Source of the DNA: Bactericera cockerelli
Taxonomy: Eukaryota > Arthropoda > Insecta > Hemiptera > Triozidae
DNA length: 64,000 nt
Assembly (NCBI GenBank): GCA_024516035.1
Contig: CM044959.1
Location: forward strand, 10,111,665-10,175,664
Direction: 5' to 3'
The notes beneath the pieces are model-generated. The model saw nothing but the letters and a program-made list of their open reading frames with translations, made no database searches and was not told where the DNA came from. A program made the position numbers and the translations under genes. Each line of letters starts with the position of its first letter. Within the stretch, counting starts at the first letter, position 1. Below, in pieces: positions 21,241 through 32,283 of the stretch.

Positions 21241-21782
21241 TTTCAAATTTTCTTTTTTTTTACGTTGTTAAATTAAATTGTGTAAAAAAGTTGCGGGAAA
21301 ATAAATATATTTTTTTTTGTGATTTTACTTTTGTTTGTGAGTTTTTTTTTCACATCAAGATAATATACCTAATTTGATTAATTAATTTTTACCGAAGCTC
21401 CTTTTTACCATCGAGCAATATAACGAGTTTTCATTGAGATAAATAAAAAGTTACGTGGTTTTTTTAATATGGTAAAAATGGCTTTTTTGGTGGGCATGCC
21501 CTGGCTCACACTTTTTTGAGGCTATGTTAGCGCGATTCAAATTTTACGATACCAAAGTACAGATTTTTTGTTAAATTTGTGAACTCGGTTCATTAAAAAT
21601 ATCGCGTGTTATGTGTTCGTGAATACCTATAACGTATAATTTAGACACCTTTAATAGTAAAAAAAATATCTCTTGATTCTCTAAAATCTTGCAATTTTCT
21701 GCAAACTCAAGGTCTGTTGTCATAGTGTGAATTCGACGTCTATAAGCTACAAGCTAATAATTATACTGTTGTCTTCAATCTG

Positions 21783-22160
21783 TCAATCTGTGTGTTATTT
21801 CTTAGGTGCGATATCCAGAAAACCACTTGTCTAATGCTAAGAAAATAATAATAAATATTGCTTAAATCAGTGTCTGGATTCTGTGTGTTATTTCTTAGGT
21901 GCCATATCCAGAAAACCACTTGTCTAATGCTAGGAAAATAATAATAATACCTAATAATAAAATATTGCTTAAATCAGTGTCTGGATTCAAAGTGCGGAAA
22001 ACCACTTATCTCAGTTAGTTAATACACTTATAATAGCGTTAAGATTCAGTGTCCAAATACAAAGTGCGGAAAACCACTTATCTCAGGTAGTTAATACACT
22101 CATAATAGCGTTAGGAGTCAGTGCCCAAATTCAAAGTTCTGCGAAAAACCACTTCCAACG
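21783..22160. repeat. Tandem duplications around CGGAAAACCACTT
   Basis: A roughly 100-base unit (TGTGTTATTTCTTAGGTGCG, AGAAAACCACTTGTCTAATG) occurs twice. A roughly 75-base unit (AAGTGCGGAAAACCACTTAT, TAATAGCGTTA) then occurs twice. Two further GGAAAACCACTT or GAAAAACCACTT phrases follow. Confidence 0.75.
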
Positions 22161-22331
22161 TGCTGTGCGGAAAACCACTTGGTCTTCCGGTCATGTAGCG
22201 GTCAACCGGTGTGCCACCAACCCATGTCTCACCGCACCGGGACCCGCTATGTCGCCCAGCGTCCACTTCAACCGCAACCGACATAAACTTTGACACACCC
22301 TGTTCAGAAAGTTGTGACGCTTCTTGACGGG

Positions 22332-22425
22332 ATGGCGGTGGCACTGCTTGTGAGCGCCCTTGTGTTTCTGCCTCTGACGAAGCCCGCCAGATGGGATGGC
22401 ATCACTCCCTGGTTTACGGACTCTT
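22332..22425 (+). CDS. Candidate first exon with signal peptide
   Basis: An ATG in good context (GACGGGATGG), with an upstream in-frame stop, opens 31 codons ending at a consensus donor (CTCTT|GTAAGT), phase 1. The peptide begins MAVALLVSALVFLPLTKPAR, a plausible signal sequence, then WDGITPWFTDS. The 22.2-22.4 kb block is GC-rich like the other exons here. Downstream partner exons were not found; it could conceivably be the 5-prime exon of the laminin gene. The nearby run of about 17 A also allows a retroposed fragment. Minus-strand frames overlap it. Confidence 0.3.
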
Positions 22426-22689
22426 GTAAGTTGAGCTTTTTTTAAAAAAAAAAAAAAAATCATCATAAAATCCTTACTCGAAACAGGGTTCTCTTTGTCT
22501 AGAGAACCCCATGATTAATGGATTAACTATTTTTAAATTCAATTTCATTAAAATATCATATGCTCTCTAATATTCACTCTAGTATAAAAGACAAGGACGC
22601 ATATATGTGAACTATCAAATAAAATTAATATATTTATATTTATAGTTAAAAAAAAGAAAAAACAAAGAACTTTCAATAGTAGAGTAGAA

Positions 22690-22875
22690 CTTCTACAAAT
22701 AAGAGCCTCCCTACCTGTCCTTCCAGCTCTGTCAGACTCTGTCGAGAGCGCCGATTCCCTTCTTAGTTATCTTAAAAGAATAAAACTGTACACACTTATA
22801 TAATGCACCAGAAGAATCGGCGCGAACGACCTGTCTAATGACAGAGTTAAAGCGCCTAAAAGAGAGAAAAAAAAA
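22690..22875 (+). repeat. Family K non-LTR-like 3-prime tail
   Basis: GAATCGGCGCGAACGACCTG, AGAGTTAAAGCGCCTAAAAG, then poly(A). The same GCGCGAACGACC ... GTTAAAGCGCC plus A-rich ending is seen at 52.2 kb. It looks like a retrotransposon 3-prime end. Confidence 0.6.
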
Positions 22876-23061
22876 AAAAAAAGTAGAACTTCCATATTAG
22901 CCACCGGATATGGTACGTTGAATTTGGCTCTCTAGAGAAGAAACGCGTCCAGTATTCTCGAGACTTTTCCTCCCAATCCCTTTTTGGATTACATCTACCA
23001 ACTTTAATTTGATTGTTCTTATTTGAAAATAAATTTTAAATATATTTATTGAAAAAAATAT

Positions 23062-23335
23062 GGCCCTCGTTCCAGTAAGTACTCTCACTCTCATAATCCC
23101 CAAATCTCCCTTTCAACTAATAATCCTCAAATCTCCCTTTCAACTCATAATCACCAAATCTTCCTTTCAACTCATAATCCCCAAACGGTCACACAACGCA
23201 CTCTGATTGGTTGATTTGACTGAAATAACCAATCAGAGTGCGTTGTGAGATTGTTGAAAGGGAGATTCGGGGATTATGAGTTGAAAGGGAGATTTGGGGA
23301 CTATGAGAGTGAGAGTGCTTTCTGGAACAAGGACC
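23062..23335. mobile_element. Inverted-repeat MITE with internal subrepeats
   Basis: Left arm GGCCCTCGTTCCAGTAAG, CTCTCACTCTCATAATCCCC; right arm is the reverse complement ending CTTTCTGGAACAAGGACC. Arms are about 58 bases. The left arm holds four copies of CATAATCCCCAAATCTCCC-like units. The centre has CCAATCAGAGTGCGTTGTG and its inverse. No clear target duplication was found. Relatives lie at 7.9 and 26.5 kb. Confidence 0.75.
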
Positions 23336-23949
23336 AGAAAGCAACTTCCAGCGTGGTGACCATTCTGGTATCAAATCCATCGAGTGATCATCAATCCACG
23401 GGAAGAGGCAGGACTGTTCCCGGTATTACTCAGGTTGGGTGAGGTTAACTTCCGCAGCTGAGTTGTTTGCCCAGTGAATGGGTGGGTAAAACCAATTAAG
23501 TACCAATCATTCTCAATGATAATCTTGCCGATACGTTTCCTATTTCAACATTCGACCTTGGGCTTATCTACAGAGAGCTCTACTCTAAGTCAAATCAGAT
23601 ATGAATGCAACAAAACACACTAGCTTCATCTATGTATCTTATACTTGTGAATATGAGGGCTATGAGTCAGATACTCGGAACATGGTCCATATACTCCTCT
23701 CAGCCTCAGTATCGACAACAATGTATCTCGAAATCCAATTGTCTTTACGACCACGTCCAACATATACAATGTCTAGATTGACTTGTGTTCTTGACCACTT
23801 CTTCTCTTCAGAAGATTAGAACGTCTCGTCTAAGAAGATTAGAACTTATTCGCGATATAAATCAATCTCAGGTTCTTCGAACAGATCGAAGTCTGCAAAT
23901 AGCAACCATTTTCAATTCCTCAGATTCATTTTTAATTTCTCAGATCACA

Positions 23950-24066
23950 CCGACCTTAGTAGCTTGATCGTTGAGGCGGTGGACTTGTAACCTTGAGGTC
24001 GGTGGTTCAAGTCCTGGTTTCAGCGCAGATATTGTAAAGCTAGTTTGAGTAGTTGTGCTAAACACA
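23950..24066 (+). repeat. SINE-C copy
   Basis: CCGACCTTAGTAGCTTGATCG head through AAAGCTAGTTTGAGTAGTTG. Confidence 0.8.
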
Positions 24067-24152
24067 AACTTTCTCAGATTCATCTTGGCGAGTCGATCCT
24101 TAAACGTATAACCTGAACATATCAGATCTTTCTGCATCTACAACAATAAAGT

Positions 24153-24322
24153 ATTAGTGGTAAAGGCGGCACTCTGTGAATCCAAAGATTCCAGAATTCG
24201 TGGGTTCGAAACCCATTTTTTTTCGTGGGTTCGATTTTTACCACATCATAATAATTCTTGGGCTTACTGCTGGAATAATGGGACTTTATAAGTATAAATA
24301 AGGCGATTTTATTATTATTACT
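24153..24322 (+). repeat. SINE-A copy, rearranged
   Basis: AGTGGTAAAGGCGGCACTCTG head, a duplicated TTCGTGGGTTCGA around the B box, then TTGGGCTTACTGCTGGAATA and an ATT tail. Confidence 0.75.
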
Positions 24323-24650
24323 ATGGTCACACATTCCGGCACCAATTATCGGCCACTTCGTTCCGAATTTTCGGTATCTCACAGGCGATGGTAACACCTG
24401 TATAATCTGGTGATATAGATGGCGCCAGCGGACCCTGAAAGCAGTTAAATGCCTCAATGGGGGGGCCTTTAGATTTTTTTTTTTGAAATCTCGCCCCGAC
24501 CTCTAAGATATCTCAATGGGTCGCCCATAAATCACCTGGGAATACACAACCAGAGATGCATTTACGATACCTGTATTTGTGTAACCTGTGCGGTGATTTG
24601 TGTAACATAGTGGAGGATTCGTAAAGATAATCAATGGGTCCATAAATGAG

Positions 24651-24745
24651 GAGTTGATTTTATAATTTTATTTATTCAGATCATTTCCGTCGTCTATTGA
24701 GAAATCCAGTAAATACTGACCTTGAGGATCCGCTATCAGTTATCA
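24651..24745 (-). repeat. Family H copy
   Basis: Inverse of GGATCCTCAAGGTCAGTATT ... ATCAACTCCTC, as at 17.6 kb. Confidence 0.75.
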
Positions 24746-24825
24746 TTTATTGTATTTGTTATAATAAAATTATATAAACACATGAGAAATTGATGACCAT
24801 CAGAAAATGGAAAGCCTGTCTAATG

Positions 24826-24889
24826 AGCTAGGTTGAACAACTTCGACCCTGCTTGAGCTGGATAAGACATAGTAAAAGAAGAAGAAGAA
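24826..24889 (+). repeat. SINE-E tail fragment
   Basis: AGGTTGAACAACTTCGACCC, TGCTTGAGCTGGATAAGACA and a GAAGAAGAAG end. Confidence 0.7.
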
Positions 24890-24999
24890 TATTAAACTAA
24901 CGTACCCATTTGCTATTTGTTTTACCAACTTTCCAAGATACAGAATTGTTTTGATTGTCTATCTCACATTGTTTGTGGCCTATTGTTCTAGGGTTCAAT

Positions 25000-25731
25000 C
25001 AAATTTGACATTTACCCAAGCAACTCTTCTTTCTTGTTTTTGATCCGCGCAGTCTGACTGACTCACTTGTTCCTCGAATTTTGATTTTAATTTTTATTTC
25101 TTTTGCTAACTTCTCTTTAACATAGAGGTCATTTACAACGAGATTTTACTTTTCAAGTCAGGTATGTCACCAATCAATCGAGCCATCATTCTTTTTCTAC
25201 ATCTATTGTTTTATTTTTAATTATTTTTTTAAAGATAGGGAGAGAAAAAAAAGAGAGGTATACAATCAAAATCGATAAATTGCATAGTTCTTGAAAATGA
25301 AGGTTCTAAAATCAAAGGTTCTTTCAACCTAGAAAAGGATGAGGATGCAAATCCTTAACCCATTAGAGGCGTCAAGCAAAGTAATTCAAATTCGCCTTAA
25401 AATAACAATAATAATAATATCGCCTTATCTTGACAAAGACGGCATTTTGGATCTTGAGCGATCGATACCCATCTTGTTTAGAAGGTAATTGTGAGGTTAC
25501 AGAGTCCTGATAGAAAGCCAGTAAAGATTCGTAATTCCTTTTTGCTTGGACAGAGTATTGCTTTTGCTCTTTAGGGCGAGTGAGTTATGAACATTTTCTC
25601 CTACCATTCCAACATCAAGCCTCCAACATCTAGGTTAAAGAACAGACCTAGCTAACCCTTGCAAGAAAGAACAGACCTAGCTAACCCTTGCAAGCCAGGC
25701 TAGCTTGCAGTTTCCTAAGGGTTTAATGGCT
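25000..25731. other. No gene seen
   Basis: Mixed AT-rich sequence with a short direct duplication (GAACAGACCTAGCTAACCCT, about 25630 and 25671). Confidence 0.4.
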
Positions 25732-25850
25732 TATAAAGAAAAGTCCAAGTTCTCATGATAGTTGATCGCACATTAGAAATATGTGGTTCAGGACGAGCCT
25801 ACTTTGAAATAAAGTTGGCTGGAGACCATCTACAACAATAACAAAAACAA
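25732..25850 (+). repeat. Family I copy
   Basis: TGATAGTTGATCGCACATTAG, GGTTCAGGACGAGCCTACTT, TTGGCTGGAGACCATC and a CAACAATAACAA end. Confidence 0.75.
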
Positions 25851-26137
25851 CAACAGCTACTGAGGTCGGTACAAAAAAATACCTCGTACCGTATTCCAGC
25901 TCATCTCTTGTAGTACACAAAGCATGGGATATTAATGGAACGATAAACTTCATCTAGAACATTGACTTTATTGAGCTATAAATTGTGAGGCTAAACATCT
26001 CAGCTTTAAGTATCTAATGGACAGAATGATTAAAGGCTTGATTAGTTGGTTTAAGCATCTGTGTGCGGTATCAGTACTCTGATCTACATAGATGAAGTTG
26101 TACTCTGCTGCATTACCAAGTTGTATACCTGACTCAA

Positions 26138-26340
26138 CCGAACTCAGTTGCCTAATGCATAAGGCGGTGGACTTGAACGCTCTAGTCTGGTAATCCAGGT
26201 AGCGTAGGGATCCCTTGGTTCGAATCCCATCCAGTGCATGAATTTCTCCTCATTAATTTGAGTTTGTGACCACATAATAATAAGATTCTGAGGGTTAGGT
26301 AATAGTGGTTACCTTCCAATAAAGGGTGTTATTATTATTA
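26138..26340 (+). repeat. Chimeric SINE: SINE-C head joined to SINE-B
   Basis: The 5-prime part CCGAACTCAGTTGCC, AAGGCGGTGGACTTG is a SINE-C head. At about 26175 it passes directly into SINE-B (AACGCTCTAGTCTGGTAATC, then the B body and ATT tail). The join is within the tRNA-like anticodon region of both. Confidence 0.7.
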
Positions 26341-26454
26341 AAGAGATTGCTTCCATTGCTTGTAATAGGACACCGCAAATTCTCTCTCCTAGAAAAGAAC
26401 AATAATACATTTTTATTTATATAAAAATAAATTTATTTTTGAATGAAACAGGGC

Positions 26455-26580
26455 TTCATTCCAGAAAGCAATCTCACTCTTAATCCCCAAATCTCAAATT
26501 AACCAATCGGATTGTTTTGTGTGACAGTTGAAAAGAAGATTTGAAGATTCTGAAAGTAGAGAGTACTCTGAGGGCCTAAG
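26455..26580. mobile_element. Diverged MITE copy
   Basis: TTCATTCCAGAAAGCAATCT, AATCCCCAAATCTCA, ACCAATCGGATTG and an inverted GAAGATTTGAAGATTCTGAA arm; same design as 23062-23335. Confidence 0.55.
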
Positions 26581-26696
26581 TTGTAACTTACTTGTAACTT
26601 GTAAATGAATTGTAACAAGTAAAAATGATTGTGAAACAGACTGAAACAGGGTACAAGCTTTTTAGATTCTGTGCAGTAGGTACTTCAGAAAAGCTT

Positions 26697-26707
26697 CCCT
26701 CTCTTTC

Positions 26708-26749
<42 letters not shown>

Positions 26750-26808
26750 TCTTTCTCTCTCTCTCTCTCTTTCTCTTTTCTCTCTTTCTCTCTTTCTCTC
26801 TCTCTCAC
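26697..26808. repeat. (CT)n microsatellite
   Basis: About 110 bases of CT units with some TTTCTC, including a perfect CT run of about 36 bases. Confidence 0.95.
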
Positions 26809-27046
26809 ACCCTCACACCACCACCTCCACCATCTCTTTGTTTCTCATGAAAGGGCTCTTTTGCGTGAACTTTTCATTCCGTAAGGACTCTTGAGATTTC
26901 TTGTAGACACGTTTTTATGTACAGTTGAGATTTTATGTAGACACGTTTTTATGTAGGTACAGTTTGAAGCACCTTCATGTTTTTTTACCTATCCTCATTT
27001 GTGGGGTAGACAATGATTCCTCCGTTACACGTCTACATATATCATA

Positions 27047-27243
27047 GTAATAATAATAACAGTGGAAGGTAACCACCAGGCGAGGTTAATAGTCTAAGCA
27101 TTTTCTACCACCTAACCCTGAGAGTCTCATTATTATGTGGTCACAAACTCAAATTAATGAGGAAAAATTCATGAACTGGGTGGGATTCAACCCAACGGAT
27201 ACCTACGCTACCTGGATTACCAGACTACCGCGTTAACCACTGC
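27047..27243 (-). repeat. SINE-B copy
   Basis: Minus strand: AGTGGTTAACGCGGTAGTCTG through GGTGGTTACCTTCCACTG. Its 5-prime end is fused to the family-G subrepeat array. Confidence 0.8.
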
Positions 27244-27405
27244 AGCCAGACTGCTGGTCTACTCCTTGTTTATAGTCCCCCAGCCAGACTGCTGATCTAC
27301 TCCCTGTTTATAGTCCCCCGCCAGACTGCTGGTCTACTCCCTGTTTATAGTCCCCCAGCCAGACTGCTGGTCTACTCCATGTTTATAGTCCCTCAGCCAG
27401 ACTGT
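27244..27405 (-). repeat. Array of four 38-base family-G head subrepeats
   Basis: Four near-identical units, each containing CTACTCCCTGTTTATAGTCC and CCAGCCAGACTG on the plus strand, with no family-G body attached. Confidence 0.85.
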
Positions 27406-27478
27406 ATAGTATACTTACATACATAATTGAGTTTTATAAAAACGATTCTTTATGAAACTAATTAAAGCATACTCACAC

Positions 27479-27535
27479 CTGAGATCTAATCTCAACAGCT
27501 AACGACCCCCTAAACATCGGGTCGGTTCCTAGTCC
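27479..27535 (-). CDS. Candidate 57-base exon
   Basis: On the minus strand an acceptor (AATTTACAG) and a donor (CAG|GTGTGAGT) bracket 19 codons reading GLGTDPMFRGSLAVEIRSQ. The segment is GC-richer than its surroundings. Length divisible by three and phase-0 placement match the TPX2-like gene, which would lie downstream, but no homology is recognised. Confidence 0.35.
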
Positions 27536-27845
27536 CTGTAAATTAAAAGTCAATAAATATGCCTTCGTCACTATGATTAATCACAGACCTTCATATTACC
27601 GACCCTTCTCTAAGAAATAAATCTTCAACTCTTTTTAAATGATGGAAAAGAAATACCAAGTACCTTTTTAAGAGCATGATTTAGGATTTTTTGGGCTTAA
27701 ACGCATCGTTGTTAAAGGAATGGATGGATTTGTTGATGATGTGAAGAAACTGTTCTGTTTAGTGTCTGGGAAACACGAGGACTTAATTAGACTTGCTTTG
27801 AACCGAAGTTTTTGGAATTGATTGTCTCAATATTTTGTTTAACTA

Positions 27846-27945
27846 GTATTTATTCTAATCTATTTGATTTAACGTGCTGGATTAGGACGGGGGTTTTACC
27901 CTCCATTCGCTGGGAATTGTACCACCTACCCACATTAACCTCGTG
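27846..27945 (-). repeat. SINE-E fragment
   Basis: ACGTGCTGGATTAGGACGGG, TTTTACCCTCCATTCGCTGG and CCCACATTAACCTCG on plus: part of the shared body in reverse. Confidence 0.7.
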
Positions 27946-28035
27946 TAACTAGACTTGCTTTGAATCGAAGTTTTTGGAATTGATTGTCTCAATATTTTTG
28001 TTTTTTTTTGTTATTACTATCATTTATTCTATTCT

Positions 28036-28265
28036 ATCTAATTTAGCGTCCTGGATTAGGACGGGGGTTTTACCCTCCATTCGCTGGGAATCGTACCAGC
28101 TACCCACATTAACCTCACCCAGCCTGGGTAGGGCCGGAAATGCCTGCCTCACATGTACAGAGGGAATAGAATTTTCCGTGTGAAAAATCTGCTCCGACTG
28201 GGAATCGAACTCAGGATCTCTAGACCACGGGCAGTAGTCGCAACCGTTACGCCACGGAGGCTGGC
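28036..28265 (-). repeat. SINE-E copy
   Basis: Minus strand: head CCTCCGTGGCGTAACGGTTG, B box GAGTTCGATTCCCAG, then the shared body. The 5-prime flank (TTGATTGTCTCAATATTTT) also precedes the fragment at 27.85 kb, so a local duplication includes both. Confidence 0.8.
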
Positions 28266-28477
28266 GTAAAGACTGAGACTGTTACTACAGTGTTGTTTTA
28301 CCATGATAAACAGTCAATCATGGAACTGAAATCAGATACTATACTTATAGTAACAGTGTCCACTACAGCCGCGTTCATTCATCCGGACTCTTTGTTCAAC
28401 AGAGAATCTTTTAAAAGCTTCTCCGTTGCTCCAATCCAATGTGTCAGCTAAAGTTAGATATCTCAGTGGTTAGACAA

Positions 28478-28784
28478 ATTAGATAAAAGCTCAGTGGTTA
28501 AGCACTCGCTTGCCATGCGGGGAAGGTCACGGGCTCGAACCCCCGCGCCGACAAAAATTTGTATTCAAAACTTGGTTACATTTGTTTTAGATGGCTACCT
28601 TCCGGTGCGCTCGTGTTGACCCAGCACCTAAATGGGAAGTATTGTGTTACTTCTCGCCCATCAGAGGGGAGGTTTACTACTGGATGGGAAGGCTACAACA
28701 CAGACCACAAGCGTCTACAGTAGCTCCTGTTTCATGGCTACGAAATAAAATAGGCTGTGAAACACTCATCTTAAAAAAAAAAAA
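28478..28784 (+). repeat. SINE-F copy, full length
   Basis: Head CTCAGTGGTTAAGCACTCGC, CTTGCCATGCGG, GGGCTCGAACCCCCGCGCC resembles tRNA-Gly(GCC). The body has TTCCGGTGCGCTCGTGTTGA, CACAGACCACAAGCGTCTAC and ends in poly(A). Confidence 0.8.
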
Positions 28785-28789
28785 ATTAC

Positions 28790-28870
28790 TCCATAGATGT
28801 CGATCACAAATGCAGGGGCCTATTACATGAAGCACTTTACACTTCATACTTGACGAGTTCACACTTCAAC
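28790..28870. repeat. End of the 33-kb MITE family
   Basis: GGGGCCTATTACATGAAGCA, CTTTACACTTCATACTTGAC. The left flank (CGATCACAAATGC) is shared in inverse with 33417-33440. Confidence 0.6.
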
Positions 28871-29890
28871 ATTTTTTTTTTTTTTAAAAAGAAGAAGAAA
28901 AAAAAAAGTTGTCTAACCCAGCCTCTATAAAGCTCATCAACACTACGTACAGATTTCATGTGCTGAAGTCGTGGCTTCGTCTAAAGTCGCCAGTATTTAG
29001 CCAGCATGAAGCTCTATGGCCCCAGACCTCATCAGTCCATATTGGGATAATCTGGCACACGGCTCAGTGCCGTATTCAGGGTAATTCTGGTTCAGAAAGT
29101 TGTGAAATACCTTACTTTTTTATAGAATAAAACAACACAACATGAACAGCATCTTATAAGTAAAATATTTCCTCCAATTTTCAGAGGTTGGGAAAGTTCC
29201 TTCACTCACATCTCTGTATATACCTGTTTTTATTTATTTATTTTGCGAACTATTACCTTTGAGTCACCAGTGGCTTTTGGTTCCGTTCCCATTCCTAATA
29301 TTTTTTAAAAACTTATTATCCTTTTTTATTATTTCTTGTTTTCTAGTCTCTTTCTTGAAACTCATTTGGCTGATTTGGCCCAAGATCATCAATTTGTACT
29401 TAAGCTTATTTTCAAAAAAGATGTGTGAAACTCGTTTCCCTCTCAATAATAAAATATACCTTATTTATAGGTACTTATTAAGTACTTATATAAATATATG
29501 ATGTTCACAAGTTCAGTTAGAAGATGTTCTAGATTAATTTAGATGTACAATTGTACACGAATCTCATACGTTCAATAAATATTATGTAAATACAATATTG
29601 TATATTTATATGTAAATATAATTATTTATGTTCATGTATGAATGAGAATAATTTCATCACTGGTTCATATTACCTGACATCAACGTTGTTAAACTACCTT
29701 TGTTTTTTCCTTCCTCTATTTTATTATTTGTTTGATATGCTGTCCCATCCCTTGTGGAACTGACAGCCTAAAAAAATATGTTAAAATACATCCACCATAT
29801 TTGAAGCAGGACGGTGGAAATTTGATATCTACCTTATTTTTCTTTGAATAAAATGTCATAGGGTGGAATTACAGAATAATGCATACTTGA
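28871..29890. other. About 1 kb without assignable feature
   Basis: A 73-codon plus frame at 28909-29130 lacks motif and splice support. The rest is AT-rich. Confidence 0.4.
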
Positions 29891-29896
29891 TCACCA

Positions 29897-29975
29897 ACCG
29901 ATCTCAGTAGATTGGTCGATAAGGCGACGGACCTGAAACCTAGAGATTTCTGGTTCAAGTCCCAATTACGGTAAA
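29897..29975 (+). repeat. SINE-C head fragment
   Basis: AACCGATCTCAGTAGATTGG, TGGTTCAAGTCCC; truncated by the adjoining inverted 5S-SINE. Confidence 0.7.
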
Positions 29976-29985
29976 AAATTAGCAG

Positions 29986-30112
29986 TTAACCTCACCTAAA
30001 AGCCTGGGATGGGTCGGAATGCCAGCATCACGAAATCTTCACCTCGCTGAACAATGCTTAACTTCGGCGATCCTACGAGAACCGGTGCATTCAACGTGCC
30101 ATCGACGCTGGC
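29986..30112 (-). repeat. 5S-SINE 5-prime part
   Basis: Minus strand: GTCGATGGCACGTTGAATGC, ACCGGTTCTCGTAGGATCGC, GAAGTTAAGCATTG, with only the start of the body. Confidence 0.75.
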
Positions 30113-30568
30113 ATATGCCACCATTTTGGACTGATCATTTATTCATGAGAATTTCCGAGTCAATAATGATCCGCACGCAGTTTCTTCTCAAAAATAGTGC
30201 CTATTGTATATCATTAGGCTCTCAGACTGCTGAAATACGACTGCGGTAGTCTCGCTGTTTCTGAAATACGTCCAACAAACATCAGCGTAAAATCGCTTCA
30301 CATTAAAATTTAAATGTTTTGTAACGGTCAGAAGAATCCTGCATATTACTAATGAATCGTGAACCGTGACCCCCAACCAATTCTTATGATGAGAAGCAGC
30401 CCAAAAAGATGGAAGTAATGTCATGCGCAATTCCCATGTTTTTTTTAAGAGAAAAAAAAAAGATATCTGCTTAAAACCGTTACACATTCAAATTTGGTCA
30501 GAAGAATCCTGCATATTACTAATGTTCGTCCCGGTAGCTCTCAGTAGCAATTACGATCCGAATAGTCT

Positions 30569-30785
30569 GTCCCGGTAGCTCAGTGGTCAAGGCGTCTGAC
30601 TGGTAAGCCAGAGGTCGCGGGTTCAAAACCCAGCCGGGACATGACAAGTTACCCTCCCATTTGGGATTTTGACCGCATAATAATAAGTCTTGATCTTACT
30701 GCTGGAATAATGCTGGGACTCATTAGTCCTAATCGGGCAGTATAAATAGGACGATATTATTATTATTATTAATAATAATAATGAA
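30569..30785 (+). repeat. SINE-A copy with best-preserved tRNA-like head
   Basis: GTCCCGGTAGCTCAGTGGTC, GACTGGTAAGCCAGAGGTCG, CGGGTTCAAAACCCAGCCGG. Acceptor and T arms pair well; the anticodon stem is imperfect and a SINE body and ATT tail follow. A truncated head lies just upstream at about 30533. Confidence 0.85.
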
Positions 30786-31698
30786 TCGTGACCACGTATA
30801 TTAACCGACCTATGGAGTACCAGGAGACACACACACAGAAGTCCACTGCAAAATCTGCATATGGATTTGAAAAGATTTATGCAATGCTCTTGAAATATGG
30901 TACTAATACAGAGACCCACTTGTGCTTATATGGACTGAACTTTCGTTTAGTATGGAGACGTGCTCTATCCAGTACTATGCAGGTAATTCACAACTTTACG
31001 TGTACTCATGTAAGTATATTTAAGCATACGTTAGTAAATTTATACTTAATACCATCGTGTACTTGTGCAATGTGCACTGTACATATACTGCCCGAACCTG
31101 GATAATTTATTATAAAAGAACTGTAGTAATTAATAAAGTGTAAATTTAATTTAAAAAAGAGAGAACTCTAGGGACCTGGAATACCTGGATTCATTATTTA
31201 TTAATAATTAATTGTACACATTGTTTAAATTATGCTCGATTCTAGGTTCCAAGAATTTCTGCAAAGCGTCTTCTCCTATGCATTAGTGAGATATTTGCAA
31301 TAAAAACTCGTGAAACGTAAAATGGATGCTTACAGATTGACTGCCATAATAATTGCAATGAATGCCATAATAATTGCAATATCTTGTCCGACATCGCGAA
31401 GTATCTTAATTGCTCGTAATCAATTTGCACACCAGAGCCAAGTGGCATGCAATATTAATGACGAGTCGACATTAGAACTTATTACAGCTTGCTAGGTCGG
31501 ATGAAAAATCTTTTATCATTACATTTCTAAACTTACTCAGAACTCAAAACATGCAGTAGCTGTCAGTCGATGGTACGTCCAATAAACGAGTCCTGTTTCC
31601 ATCGCTGATGTTAAGCAACATCCAGTGAGGTTAGGTTAGGTTACCCGGGACCCACTTGGGTTAAAAAAATTCCATTGGGACGTACTTGGGAATCACCG

Positions 31699-31862
31699 GG
31701 TTAACGCGCTAGTCTGGTAATCCAGGTAGCGTAGGGATCCGCTGGTTCAAATCCCACCCAATGCCTGAATTTTCCCTCTTTAATTTGAGTTTGTTAGATG
31801 GTCGAAAATGATTTGAGCATAAACCTCGCCTGGTCGTTACCTTCCAGTAAAGAGCATTATAT
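31699..31862 (+). repeat. SINE-B copy, 5-prime truncated
   Basis: GTTAACGCGCTAGTCTGGTA, GATCCGCTGGTTCAAATCCC through GGTCGTTACCTTCCAG. Confidence 0.8.
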
Positions 31863-32283
31863 TTATTACTAGTTTAACAAAATGCTATTGTGGGCTTTGT
31901 TAAGTTTAATAGCTATTCTCATTAAATCTTATGAAATATTTCAGAAACGCTGCTTATCTAAAACTGATTTTATGCTCAGAATAGAGCATTGAAAGTCCCT
32001 AATAGATTATCCTTCCTGAAAGGAAGTCTGTTAAGTCCATTAAATCTTAGGTAAACAAATACTTGTAACGAGTCTACTATCTTCTATGAGGTCTTTTGAA
32101 TGTTGAGAAAGTTGGAAGTGCTTCCACCTTTACGTTCCATATGTTAATGTATGTCCTAGTATAGTTATTAAATAGCTTTAAAATGAGACCTATTAAAACT
32201 GATAACAGTAGCATGATCATTAAGCGAACTACTCTTAATTTAAAGGTCGCTTGTTCAAGCCTTCTCAATTTATAGTTTTTTTT

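Noticed and set aside
22111..22466. Minus-strand frames of 77 and 91 codons as exons of the TPX2-like gene
   Set aside because: No convincing splice sites and no TPX2-type motif; the plus-strand signal-peptide reading with a GTAAGT donor is more plausible, though also uncertain.
30569..30645. Possible functional tRNA gene
   Set aside because: Acceptor and T arms pair, but the anticodon stem is imperfect and the sequence continues into the SINE-A body and ATT tail found in other copies. The other tRNA-like heads in the window fail for the same reason.
30788..31105. Plus-strand 105-codon frame
   Set aside because: It begins beside a SINE-A tail and has no start context, motif or partner exon; a GTAATT after CTATGCAG is the only splice-like signal.
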